Shown: piece after piece, positions 52,141-62,659 of the stretch | Layout: the number at the start of each line of letters is the position of its first letter | Numbering within the stretch: position 1 is the stretch's first letter | Source: Sycon ciliatum | Taxonomy: Eukaryota > Porifera > Calcarea > Leucosolenida > Sycettidae | Length of the DNA stretch: 64,000 bases | Direction of reading: 5' to 3' | Assembly (NCBI RefSeq): GCF_964019385.1 | Contig: NC_088654.1 | Coordinates: 17,568,873-17,632,872, forward strand | The notes under the pieces: generated by a model | Told to the model about the DNA's origin: nothing | What the model saw: only the letters and a program-made list of their open reading frames with translations | Databases searched by the model: none | Made by a program: the position numbers and the translations under genes

Positions 52141-52883
52141 ATGCAGCGATCGCCTAAGAGTCTGTTTGCAACGTAGTGGGGGTGAGACATCCTGAGGATT
52201 CATGTGTAACTCAAAGAGAATTGGTGAGCACACATGCTCTTTCCCTGGGCACTGCAAATTCACAACTCATTTCACGGAATCATTTTCGACGTTTCGGCAA
52301 ATTGCCAGCATCAGGATGCAGCAATCATGCAATCAGAATGCAATGTTTGTGACATGTCCAGGTTTGGATTCTGCAGCAGTACCGGTACATGCACGATGCA
52401 GGTGTTGCTCCTTGGGAAAGTATTCGATTACTTGTAGTTAGTTATTTCTTCTCCTTGGCATACACTGTAGCTCCTTCTCCTTGACAGCAGCACGTCGATT
52501 TCTGACACCTGCTGACATCGCAAGCCAGGCCTAGCCTGGTTTAGGGCGGGCCAGGCAACACGAGCATGCAGGCTGGGTTCACCTGTCAGAAGTCGACTGC
52601 GATTCTACAGTATGTGCGCTGACAGTGACAGGAATGTGCGAATTCGCTGGGCGGAGCTGTGTCGCCATCTGCCCGCCCATTGGTCGCGTGCATCTTGGAG
52701 CACACAGATCTTACTGGATCTATCGTGAATGGAGTTGTCACGTACATTTTATTGTAGAGCATTTTCATTTTCTCTTTTGGCTTTTGCTGTTTGCTTAGCT
52801 GTTGCGCTAGTGATGTCATGGCGTGTGTCATGGCTTGTGATCGCCCGTACAAGTACAAGACTAAGAGACTTTTTCCACCAAGG

Positions 52884-52924
52884 CAAGGAGTCGTGAACAA
52901 ATACCGGTATTTCACGACTCCTTG
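52884..52924. repeat. 41-bp palindrome
   Basis: Arms CAAGGAGTCGTGAA / TTCACGACTCCTTG around ATACCGGTAT. Ends resemble the 34-44-bp palindromes at 32659, 39625 and 44933. Confidence 0.8.
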
Positions 52925-53001
52925 CTTTCCACGCCATCTTGGAGCAGACCTCTTTCCGTTCGTGACACACGTCTACAGATACAATGTACATGTACAATGT
53001 A

Positions 53002-53122
53002 CAGTGCTGGCAACTGAAATCCGACCCCCTGAGCGGTGCGCTCACATCGTAACACTACGAAATTGAGGCCGCTAGAAAGTGAACGCACCGCCCAGGGTGT
53101 CGGATTTCAGTTGCCAGCACTG
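53002..53122. mobile_element. CAGTGCTGGCAACT mini-element, copy A
   Basis: TIR CAGTGCTGGCAACTGAAATC and inverted partner, flanked by TA on both sides. 121 bp; Tc1/mariner-type MITE. Confidence 0.85.
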
Positions 53123-53171
53123 TACATGTACAGTACATGTAAGTAGCACAATGTAGACTCATATTGTTCTA

Positions 53172-53311
53172 CAGTGCTGGCAACTAAAATCCGACACCTG
53201 CACGGTGCGCTCACATGGCAAAGGTCCAACAGAGGATAGTAAAGCTACGAAATAGAGACCGCTAGAATGTGAATGCACCGCTCAGGGGTCGGATTTCAGT
53301 TGCCAGCACTG
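53172..53311. mobile_element. CAGTGCTGGCAACT mini-element, copy B
   Basis: Same TIRs, TA-flanked, 140 bp; only 49 bases from copy A. Confidence 0.85.
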
Positions 53312-54011
53312 TACAGTGCTACGAACGGATTATTAATTTTTTTCGTGGAGTTCCCCGCCCCGTGTGAAGTAGGACGGCAAATGTTTTCGCGGACTCCTCC
53401 ACTATTAAAGCAGGTTATGCCCCGTTCAGGTACATTACAACGCATAGAATAGCTCCGTGTTCTCTTCATGCTCTATACTGACGCTCTCACTGCATAGTAG
53501 TAGTAGTGTGCTGAAGAGTGCAGTCGCCACCAAGTCACCTCCTTCACGACACGTGGGATAACCGATTGCATCTTTCTGCTGTAACATTGCTGTGTGTGTG
53601 ATATTCTACTCCTTCTCGCATCATTCCCACTGGTGTTGCCCATGGGAAACCAGCACAGCTACATGTAGATACCGTAATAATAGTTTTAAAATATTATCGT
53701 AGTAGATGAGTCTAAGTGATTACTACCGTCGCATGCAGCCCACAAGACCAAACACCTTATTGAACTTCTTTCTCACGGTCGCTTCCGTGTACAATAGGGC
53801 TGCCTGTAGCCCGAGTGCACTTGCAAGTTAATAAAGAATACATACCTGTACATACAGAACATGTCTTGGGTCCTTGCTGCAAATACGCAGAGCAGAAAAA
53901 CAGAGACCAATATCGTTATTGGCTTCTGTTTTTCTGCTTTGTGTACATGTACCTGTACTGCAGACAGGCACAGTGGGTTGGTCAAAGACCATGATTGAGA
54001 TACGAGAGGTA
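53312..54011. other. Unassigned, one 46-bp hairpin
   Basis: A GCAGAAAAACAGA... imperfect palindrome at about 53891-53938. Nothing else recognised. Confidence 0.5.
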
Positions 54012-54548
54012 CAGTCTGTATCGGCTATAGCGTAGTACCCTTTTGATTTCTGTGATTTATCACTATTTAAACCGATGCATCACTACATGTATATTATGCG
54101 ATACGATCGATTTTTTTCTTCTTTTTTCGATCGACACATGAAAGGCAAGGAAATACTTCCAGCATGGCGTTTTGACAAATGAGCATGCTGCATAGTTGAC
54201 AGTGCCCGCATTTCCATAAAAAATTCTGTTATGTACATGTACATGTATCACTATAAAAACAAGCAACGTGAAGAAAGTAAAAAAAATAGGGTCTTTGATA
54301 TTATTGCTACATGTATTTTTAAAGTTATCACTATAGCCGATAATAATAATTATAGTGAGTAATAGTGTGTTATGCATGTTTTGATTCTTTGTTGCCATCA
54401 TAATATCCGATATATCATTACATCCGATAATATTGGTTATAGTGATATTTGTACTGGATAAAATACGTTTTGCTTTTGATATTTCGTACCAATATCACTG
54501 TAGCCGGTATATTCTTATATCCGGTCACTCTATAGCCGATGCAGACTG
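54012..54548. mobile_element. Tigger-like MITE, TA-flanked
   Basis: TIR CAGTCTGTATCGGCTATAG / CTATAGCCGATGCAGACTG with TA outside both ends. Internal 'atatccgata' words repeat in both orientations. Confidence 0.75.
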
Positions 54549-54659
54549 TACAGGTCTCAACACCTTTGAAAAAATAAAAGTACTGTACATTTATTGTGGA
54601 AAATACGGTATGTAAACAATACATGCCGTGGTAGCACCACCCCAACCAACTTCTGGTAC

Positions 54660-54880
54660 TGCTGAAGTAAACATTACAGACCTGTTACATTTTCAGTGCA
54701 GATCAGGCCCTTTCAGGGAATCGTGCCACGTGGTATGGTCCAAGGGCCTGATGTGATGTAACATCTGTTATGTAGATCAGGCCCTTTCACGGAGCCGTGC
54801 CAGACCGTAATGGTACGACTCCCTGCCGAGTCCCGGGTGTAGATCTATTTATAGGAGGATTCCCTTGCCTTTGCAACAAA
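54660..54880. repeat. Duplicated GCAGATCAGGCCCTTTCA block
   Basis: The phrase 'agatcaggccctttca-gga-tcgtgcca' occurs twice (about 54700 and 54777), plus an inverted 'aagggcctgat'. A TATA-like TATTTATA at 54848 follows. Identity unknown. Confidence 0.5.
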
Positions 54881-55029
54881 CAACGGACTCTGGACGGTGA
54901 ACTTTTGACCTTTGAGGCCCTAGCGGTTTTATGCAGCAGTTATGCTGAAGGATGAACTAAGTAAGTTATGCTCGGCAATGCTATTAATTTTTTTCAGAAA
55001 GCCGTGATTATGCCCAGAATTATGCCGGC

Positions 55030-55464
55030 ATTATCCGCCGATGAAGTGTAGTCTCCTGGACGTGCTTCCGGTGTACTTTTGCTATTCCTAAATTGGACAC
55101 CGATCGGTCAGATGCGGGCATATCTGAGGACCTGGCCCTCCTGGACAACAAGGAACTGCGAGAGCTTGCGATAGCCTGGCCATATCGACAGTACAGGAAC
55201 CCGGCCTCAACTCGTCCACCGATTGCGGGGCCTAGGTATCGGCCGACCGTCCCCAGCAGGTCAGTCGGATGCCCACTTATTGTCGTTAAAAGGGATGCTG
55301 TAGATGGGATTTCATGCTGCATGAAGGAACTTTCAGGCAGGGTCTCCCAAATAGCAGACCTGCTGTCTCAAGTTGCCACACTTCGCGACGAAATTGCCTT
55401 GTTCAAAAAAGTAATGCGTGCTCCAAGTGCAACATGCATTACATTGCGCCGCAAGTCAAAATAG
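55030..55464 (+). pseudogene. Candidate LINE ORF1 fragment
   Basis: A 140-codon open frame with WTCFRCTFAIPKLDTD at the start (a C-x2-C pair like the end of the PHD-type finger in CR1-clade ORF1 proteins) and a heptad-like segment ELSGRVSQIADLLSQVATLR near the C-terminus. It is followed by (AGT)n. The ORF1 identity is inference from layout; no start codon is certain. Confidence 0.4.
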
Positions 55465-55619
55465 TAATAGTAGTAGTAGTATTCTTTTATTTTCCATCGG
55501 AAGCCTCAACAGTGATGAACACAACTCTTAAGAGGGCCGATAACAGAGTAGAGGGGTGTGGGGTGAGAAAAAATAATAATAATAAGAGATATTTAAACTA
55601 AACTAAACTGATACTTGGA

Positions 55620-57000
55620 ACAATAAAGCAGCAGTAAGCAGTAAGCAGTAAACACAGGTATACAATACAAGCGATGCAGATCAATGAGGCCGTTTGCTGA
55701 AAAGAAGATCAAAATACTTCTGAAAAGACGCTGCGTCTTTAAGCATGGTCCTAATGGGATAATGCAAGAATTAAAGAGATGTTTTTAAAAACGAATTTAA
55801 ACTAGGAACGCAGTAAACACAGTTATACAATATAGGCGGTGCAGATCAATGAGGGAGTTTGCTGAAAAGAAGATCAAAATACTTCTGAAAAGACGCTGCG
55901 TCTTTTAGCATGGTCTGAAGGTGCTTAGCAAATGTAGTGCGGTGCTGGGTGCGCCACTCCACAGGCAAAGAATTAAAGAACAGGGCAGCACGATTTGAAA
56001 AGGAATTGACACCGTCAGTCGTCCGGAATTTAGATATTGCAATAGCAGCATTAAAAGAGCTTCTTATTGTCCTAGGGCCGGTTGAAACTTGAGGGAAAAG
56101 GTCCGTCAGATTTGGGAGAGGGAAAACGACATGATTAACATGGATAAATTTAGCAATGCTACGAATAAGGTAATGTTCAAACGGATCAATCGACAATCTA
56201 GCTAACAGCGGCATGACGTCATCTTGTAGTTTTGAGCCACAAGCAGCGCGTACAGAACGACGATAAACGGACGAGAGTCGCTGTCGGTCCTTGGCGGATA
56301 GCTTCATTGCAAAGCAAGAGCAGCAGTATAATAAGTCAGGCCGGATAACAGAGAGGATAAACTGCCGTTTTGCCTTCAAACTTAGCTGCCGAAAACACCG
56401 TCGAAGAGCGCCAATTTTCGTGCAAGTCTTCCTAACGATAAAGTCTATGTGACCAGACCAAGAAACATCACTGTCTACAATGACTCCCAGGATTCTCGTG
56501 CTAGACACTTGAGTCAGAGGCTGTTGGTTAAAAACGATTGGAGTTGAGAGGGGTTGAGAAGACTTAGAAATCATCAAAGTTACAGTCTTTGTTGTATTAA
56601 TGCGCAGCCCAAGCTCGTCTAGATCCACAGAAATTGCAGATAGCGAATCAGTAACGGTAGCGACGGCCTCAGCTTGTGTACGTCTGCTGGCATACAACGT
56701 CATGTCGTCAGCGAACATCGGGAGCTTGCAAGAAAAGGCCTCTGCTGTCAATGGGAGCTTCCGTACATAGATGTTAAATAGAACCGGACCCAGAATGGTG
56801 CCCTGTGGCACGCCACTAGTGATTGCCACCAACGGAGATGTTCCAGTGTGGGTAACCACCCGCTGTTGTCTGGCACAAAGGTATGATCGGAACCAGGCCA
56901 GGGCCGCTCCCGAAATACCGACAGCTGCGAGAGCAAGAAGAAGCTGCTGATGCTTCACCAAATATTTATTACGACTGTAGACAAAATGCATGATAGTGAA
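55620..57000 (-). pseudogene. CR1-like LINE, 5'-truncated, RT C-terminal half
   Basis: Open frame 56991-55846 (minus strand) beginning inside the reverse transcriptase: NKYLVKHQQLLLALAAVGIS, ITSGVPQGTILGPVLFN, PMFADDMTLYASR, TRILGVIVDSDVSWSGHI, then the thumb and a C-terminal extension ending FQKYFDLLFSKLPH. No endonuclease and no priming-grip N-terminus. The frame is intact, so the 5' truncation happened at insertion rather than by decay. The last 90 bases of the ORF plus UTR are duplicated downstream (55668-55745 against 55831-55916). Confidence 0.85.
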
Positions 57001-57012
57001 TTATTATTAAAA

Positions 57013-57058
57013 TGCTTGGCACCTATGAAATCAGGGGATGGCCCACGCCTGGTAAAAA
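57013..57058 (-). mobile_element. Solo 3' tail of the restriction-endonuclease LINE
   Basis: 46 bases nearly identical to the 3' terminus of the 34813-38791 LINE (GGCACCTATGA-TCAGGGGATGG...), here without any element body. Two inserted A residues distinguish it. Confidence 0.7.
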
Positions 57059-57081
57059 CTTAAATAATGTACATGAATACA

Positions 57082-57800
57082 TATTATACAAAAGAGAAAG
57101 ACCAAGGAACTACAAGTTACACTATACTGTCCACTAACACCACCAGTCACCAAACAATCAGCTCATGCGATAACATTGCACGACACTGACCGACGGTGCT
57201 GACGTTCCCCCAATGTCCTTCACAGCTGAGACTTTCAGCTCGTGCTTATCTTGGTTGTGCTCACCTTCCCCTCCTTATGCCATTTCTATAACTTAGAACC
57301 TTCCAAGTTGGAAGGCTGTTGGAGTGTGCATCCAAAGATGTGCTAGAGCTGTTAGCCAGTTAGTTGTAGAACGTCAGTACCGTCGGTCAGTGTCGTGCAA
57401 TGTTATCGCATGAGCTGATTGTTTAGTAACTGGTGGTGTTAGTGGACAGTATAGCGTAACTTGTAGTTCCCTGGTCTTGTTGTTGTTTCTTTATTTTACT
57501 TCACCATATGAACAGGCAAGACTGCCTTCTCACCGGGGCTGTTGGCCCACGGCTCTCACAATATGATGAAAATGTTTAAAATGTGTATGAAGAAGAAAGG
57601 AACGGAAAAGAAGATGAAATGAAAGGAAAGAAAACAGTAGGTATTAATTTTATGAAGGGGGGGGGGGTATGAAATGGGTATTATCATAGTTGATGAGAGA
57701 AGTATGATATACAATATTCTTGTTCTATAGACTATTTAGTACGGGCATTTCATGAGAGTCATGCATGGGCAAGGTCTTTCTCTTTTGTATAATTAATTAA
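57082..57800. mobile_element. Foldback, ACAAAAGAGAAAGACCAAGG family, long copy
   Basis: Arms 57082-57190 and 57378-57475 are inverted copies. The closing terminus 'ctttctcttttgtata' is displaced to about 57776 by a roughly 300-bp insertion (57476-57770) that includes a G run. Confidence 0.75.
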
Positions 57801-58004
57801 ACCTTGGCTCTCCATCTGAGTCCATGAATACACACCTTGACTTTCTAATAAGGGAACTACACAGTTGCAACAATAATGTACGTAATTATACTTATACAAA
57901 GGGAAACATTATTATTGAATAATACCAACCGCCGCCGTCCCTGCACCTGACAGTGCAGATCAAACCCTGGCCCAGTCAACAGGTACCCACCCCGTACCTC
58001 CCGT
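57801..58004. other. LINE 5' region or unassigned
   Basis: Directly upstream of the ORF1-like frame; no distinct feature. Confidence 0.4.
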
Positions 58005-58459
58005 ATGTCCACCTGCACCCACGCAACCCGTACCCTCGGCCTCATACAGCTCCAAAGTGGTTCAAACCAGAGAGTAGTACAATACTCCCTGGTTGACGTT
58101 CAAAGCGGCACAACTCCCGCACGACCCACTACGACAACCGTTACCAGCTACTACCAACGCCCTCAACCCAAACCGAAAACGGAACACTTGGTGGCGAGTT
58201 CCCATACAAAGTGTTGTGCCTTGTACGTGGGCAACATTGATAGTGGCTGCTCTTCAGAGTCCATCGTGAAATGGTGTGAAGGTCACGACGTCCAAGTACT
58301 GAAGTGTTCTGTGTCGGAAACGAAATATTTTGGAGTCGCCTTTGCCCATGTCGCCCTGCCTGCAGATTGCCGAGATGCCGCACTCAGTTTCGACTTCTGG
58401 CCACCAACTGCCAGAGTCCTTGAATGGCGCTTCCAGGCTGACCGCATCACATGCAAGTA
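58005..58459 (+). pseudogene. LINE ORF1-like fragment
   Basis: The frame from the ATG at 58005 includes CCALYVGNIDSGCSSESIVKW, FGVAFAHVALPA and FDFWPPTARVLEW. This is the RRM-like/'WP-x-V-x-EW' block typical of ORF1-encoded RNA-binding proteins of CR1-clade elements. The frame runs on into the MITE at 58460, so its C-terminus as read is MITE sequence. Confidence 0.7.
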
Positions 58460-58637
58460 CAGTAAAAGCTGCCAAGGTGACCACTCGAATAAGGCGACCA
58501 CCTATCCTAGAAGACCACTGCAACCAGGATCGAGGGATGCTATTTCCAGTCAAATGACACTGGAAAAGGAGACCACCTGGTTGCAGAGACCACACTTTGA
58601 AGGTCCCTTGAGCGGTCGTCTTAGACAGGTTTCACTG
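58460..58637. mobile_element. Tigger-like MITE inserted in LINE ORF1
   Basis: TIR CAGTAAAAGCTGCC / AGACAGGTTTCACTG, perfect TA duplication (58458-58459, 58638-58639). Confidence 0.9.
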
Positions 58638-58749
58638 TACACGGTTCCATTCAAAAGTAATTTAAATCCGCAGGGTCGCCCCTTTTCCCCTTCAACCAGT
58701 CTCAGCCAGTACCCGTAAAGGTTAATTTCTCCCCCACGTCCTACCCACA

Positions 58750-59010
58750 GGGACTTACAATTCGCATTGGACATGTAAATATTAAATTTTGTAGTTTGAT
58801 GCATAAAACACATATTATTGAAGAGCTCATGGAGCAGCATACACTAGACAGCTTGGAAGTTACAGAAACGTGGCTCGACAGCAGTATCTCCGACGCAGCG
58901 ATATCAATGCACTGCATGACATTGTTCCGAAGAGATAGAGCATGCCAACGAAACTGCTCCTGCCTAACCACCTGCAACCCGTGCAGAAAGGGTGGAGGTG
59001 TATGCATATA
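58750..59010 (+). pseudogene. LINE AP-endonuclease, N-terminal piece
   Basis: Reads IGHVNIKFCSLMHKTH, LDSLEVTETWLDSSISDAA and KGGGVC: the Asn and TETWLD motifs at the start of LINE APE endonucleases. Ends at the 142-bp MITE. Confidence 0.85.
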
Positions 59011-59015
59011 AGCCT

Positions 59016-59162
59016 ATTATAAGGGTTATGCGATAACGTCAAATCCGCCATATAAAGGAGCCAGTTGGGGTGGCAAAATGACCAAAGCGCGTACAGAAAC
59101 CCCTTATATAGAAGAATTTGGGGTGGCAAACGTACTATATGACGTGTATCGCATAACCTCTT
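59016..59162. mobile_element. 142-bp MITE, copy 2, inside the endonuclease
   Basis: GGTTATGCGATAACGTCAAA / TATCGCATAACC ends and a body matching 45225-45366. The endonuclease reading resumes directly after it. Confidence 0.85.
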
Positions 59163-59720
59163 CGTGAGGAACGCAGTGAGTGCTTCTGTAGACACGAACA
59201 AACCCCCTCCTGGAATTATCTTGGGTGAGGATCCAAATTGGCCGCCGTGATAATATCCTCGTCGGATGCCTTTACCGCCCCCCCCCCCCATCTGAACCCG
59301 TAGCCTATTGGGATCTGCTTGCCGAAACTATTGACCAAGCTGATGCAGAACAAGTAATGCTTGTAGGGGACTTTAACACTGAGTTCTTGGATCAGACCAA
59401 ACGTCAGTTCCACCATCTTCAGCGCAAGATATTACTGCCCTTCAACTTCACAAAATAAATGTCGTTGGAGATGCAACACGAGTTACCCTCCGATGAAGTT
59501 CATCGATCGATTGCATGCTGACTAATATCACAGCTGTTGCGCCTGCTACTAGCCACGCATGCGAACACTCTGACCACTGCCTCATCACGGCTTTCACCCC
59601 GTAGCCATCGACATCAACTCAGACCATGCAACAACTCGGAAAGTTGCCAGTCGCAACTTCAGAAATTTCGATGAAAATATATTCTGTTCTGCCCTCCAGT
59701 TCAATTCCATTAAGGTAGCA
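59163..59720 (+). pseudogene. LINE AP-endonuclease, C-terminal piece
   Basis: Contains DNILVGCLYRPPPP, MLVGDFN and SIDCMLTNI with CEHSDHCLI; the GDFN and SDH motifs carry APE catalytic residues. At least two frame changes and a C run (59278-59290) break it. Confidence 0.8.
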
Positions 59721-59721
59721 G

Positions 59722-60168
59722 CTAGCCCTTTCCCAAAGGTGCTCTTTTAATTCGCACTTAGTGCTTTTCGCGTCCCTCAAAATATGCTGAAAAAGTGCTC
59801 TTTTTCAGCGAAGTATGGCCATGATACATGTTCAGATATGAACCCAAGCTGAGAAATGAGTACGCACTCTTCCATTTATGGGTCCACGCACGTTTTACAG
59901 CATTGCTTACACCGCGTACCGGGTACAAGCTTCACCAACTTGTTGCCCCCCCCCCCAAAAAAAAGCGGCATGCCAAGGCCCATCGAGCACTCGGAAACTG
60001 TGATCGCATGCATGAGCAAACAGATTTTAGCACTTTTTCAGCTAAAAAAGCTCAAAAAGGGCGATATTCACCAAAAAACGCAATAAAGGGCGAAAGAGAC
60101 GGACTTTTCCAAAAAGGCCAAAACTTGAGGGCGAAAAAAACGGCGAGCACATTTGGGAAAGGGCTAGT
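59722..60168. mobile_element. TIR element CTAGCCCTTTCCCAAA
   Basis: Ends CTAGCCCTTTCCCAAA / TTTGGGAAAGGGCTAG; interior of 'gcactttttcagc' and 'gggcgaaa' words. The same left end occurs at 12047 inside the hAT element. Confidence 0.75.
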
Positions 60169-61225
60169 AGGCTAGTAGTAGTAGCCTGGTCGTAAATTTC
60201 ATAATTATGGCATTCAACTGACCGTAACTTTGGTGTCTCTCAATGGATTTGAGTGAAATTTTCACCACACACTCTTGCCACTATGCTGGCCCTCTGGACA
60301 TGATTTCAAAGTTCTTGCGCCTCACTGACAGGCTTTCCAGGCCGGAAAAACTCAAAATTCCGGCATAGTGCCACGGTGTGCGAGCCACCCAGGAGCCAAA
60401 AAAATGCATTTACAATATTTTGCACATTTTTGTGCCCATTCTGTCCGTGCGCGGGATCCAAACCTAAAAAAGTCCAGAAGCAGCCATGGGTGGTGGGATA
60501 GGGCCCCTCAACGTGGCCCTGGAATCTGTCACAACGGCACGGGTGGGCATTCTCTCACAAACTCCCACAGATCCAAGTCAATTTTTGAATTTTTTTAGGT
60601 TTAGGGCGTGCTACGAGGTCGTACCTTTGATACAACATCCAGTGCTGGGACCTCCACAGCAAGCCCTTTCCACAGCATTGCATACCAAATCCAGGATACT
60701 CTCCAGAATCGGCAAAGACTACCACTCACGTTCCACTACTGCCTAATGCTGAATCCTACCTGACTTCTTGACACGACTCAAACTTGCCAAAGTCACTAAA
60801 TCAACGTCAACTACAATAATCAAGCCACATTTTTTAGTAAGGCCACAGCTTCCAATCATGACATGCAAAGCAGCGGTGCAGCATCGCAGGCATGAATCGT
60901 GGACGTGGTGACAGGGTCTGATGTACATTATAATATGTATCTGCAACGTCACGAGGGTGCAGGCAAAAGTCCATGTACATGTACATGGCTAAAAAAACGT
61001 GATTTTGGACTTGGAGCAAAATTCTGCACACTTTCGCGTCTTTTCATGATACGACAAGTTGCGCACGGTCTGCTCACATTCAAATACAGTGCTGCCAAAA
61101 ATGACAGCATGCAACAAAACAATCTGTCCTTGCAAGGGCACATTTTCGGCCATAACTCTTGAACGGCTGGTCAGATCGAGACAAAAGTTTCAGAGATTTT
61201 GCAGCTGTTCATGCTCTTTCTGATG
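60169..61225. other. Unassigned insertion in the LINE
   Basis: Lies between two TIR elements where the LINE should continue. No TIR, domain or tandem repeat recognised. Confidence 0.4.
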
Positions 61226-62114
61226 TACAGTCGTCGCCAAAAAAATCCGGCCAAATGCAATGCTAGCTGCCGGTAGCTGTACTGGGCCGCATACACTGTA
61301 TCATACAATGGTAGTGGTACTGGTAGACCGGATCTGCATGTACTGCAGTTACTTCACTGTTCACATGCGGACAGGCTAGGCCCGCATACACCATGTAGAG
61401 GCGACGGTTCGATACGTGCAGTGCACAGAACGGCTTGACAGGTCAGCCAAATTTGTATAGGCCCAAACCATGCAAACCTATCATCAGCGTTGATTGTTCA
61501 CTCGAAATATGTTTGTGGAAGGAAACTGGCATGTTGAAGTTTGATCTGAGGCCAGAGTCAATCGAACTGAGCCACTCCTTTGTGCTGACCCATTGCCTCC
61601 AAGTTGCCCAATTTTTCGCTTCAAATCAGAGGTGGCTCCAAACCGGAAAGGTTTTAGAGTGCACGTCACTCTTAGTCTGAAATTAGGTAATTGCTATCGC
61701 TCCACGACGGCCAGTACAGAATAACAATAAGCCTTGTGTGTGCTTCTCCATTAGTTTTGATTGGTATGCGGTGCTTTATTGGCGAGAGGCGAACCGCTGT
61801 TTACCTGCGACAAGAAGTTGATTTTTCGAAAGTCGTCAAACTCAACACGTCAAAAACTCACCTGCTTGGTGTGGCGCTTCTGTTCATCGCAGAGCCATGA
61901 AATTTTGGCTCGGAGTATAAGTTAGTTATAACACATCGTAGTCTCACTGTGACATGTGTTTTCTAATCAAAATACCAAGAGAGAAAGTGAATATGGAGTC
62001 CGTTCCGGTTTGCAACCTACCGTTATACTGAGCTTGTATACAAACTCTCATCTCTCCCCACACAACACTCCAGACTTGTATTTTGCATATAACAGGTACT
62101 TCGATGACGAGAAT

Positions 62115-62178
62115 ATAAACTGGTATATAAACTGGTATATAAACTGGTGTATAAACTGGTGTATAAACTGGTATATAA
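62115..62178. repeat. 12-bp minisatellite (TATAAACTGGTA)5
   Basis: Five units with A/G variation at one position. Confidence 0.95.
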
Positions 62179-62227
62179 ACACCTTTTTCTTAGGATCACA
62201 GTAGGGGAGTTTGTATATCAGCTCGGT

Positions 62228-62355
62228 ATAAGCATAATATAACCTACTCAGTTGAATATGGGAAATATAAACCAATATACAAACCTCGGCTTCGCCTCGG
62301 TTTGTATACAGGTTTATATTTCCCATATAATCAACTGGTTAGGTTATATTATATA
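62228..62355. repeat. Long AT-rich palindrome
   Basis: Arms of about 55-60 bases (AATATAACCTA...TATACAAACC and inverse) around CTCGGCTTCGCCTCG. Confidence 0.85.
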
Positions 62356-62659
62356 CGTATGTCCTATTTGAAACCGTCGCTACACTCACTCAGACTCAGG
62401 CTCGCGCTCGGCGCTCGCAGTGCTCAACCCGACTGCAGCAGGCAGAGTGCGGCGCAGACTGTTCAGTGCTGTCCATACCAGTGGCAGTACAGTGGCCTAC
62501 ATTTTGTAGTAAGTTGAGGCTAGACTAGAGTCTAGTGCATGTGCCACTCCAGTGCATGAACCCGCGATGAAGTACCGCGTGCGTAGATCTACCTACCATA
62601 CCTATGTACGCGTATACTTGGCATTGGCCGGATTTTTTTGGCGACGACTGTAGCACTCG

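Larger units (their letters stand above)
61228..62650. mobile_element. Tc1/mariner-type non-autonomous element
   Basis: Perfect 27-bp TIR beginning CAGTCGTCGCCAAAAAAATC, TA outside both ends (61226-61227, 62651-62652). 1,423 bp, no transposase. The interior includes a five-unit 12-bp minisatellite and a large AT-rich palindrome. Confidence 0.9.

Noticed and set aside
55020-55322. 100-codon minus-strand frame
   Set aside because: Shadow of the + strand frame with the Cys pair and heptad-like segment.
57476-57770. Separate MITE inside the 57-kb foldback
   Set aside because: No convincing terminal inverted repeats could be found, so it is mentioned only as an insertion.
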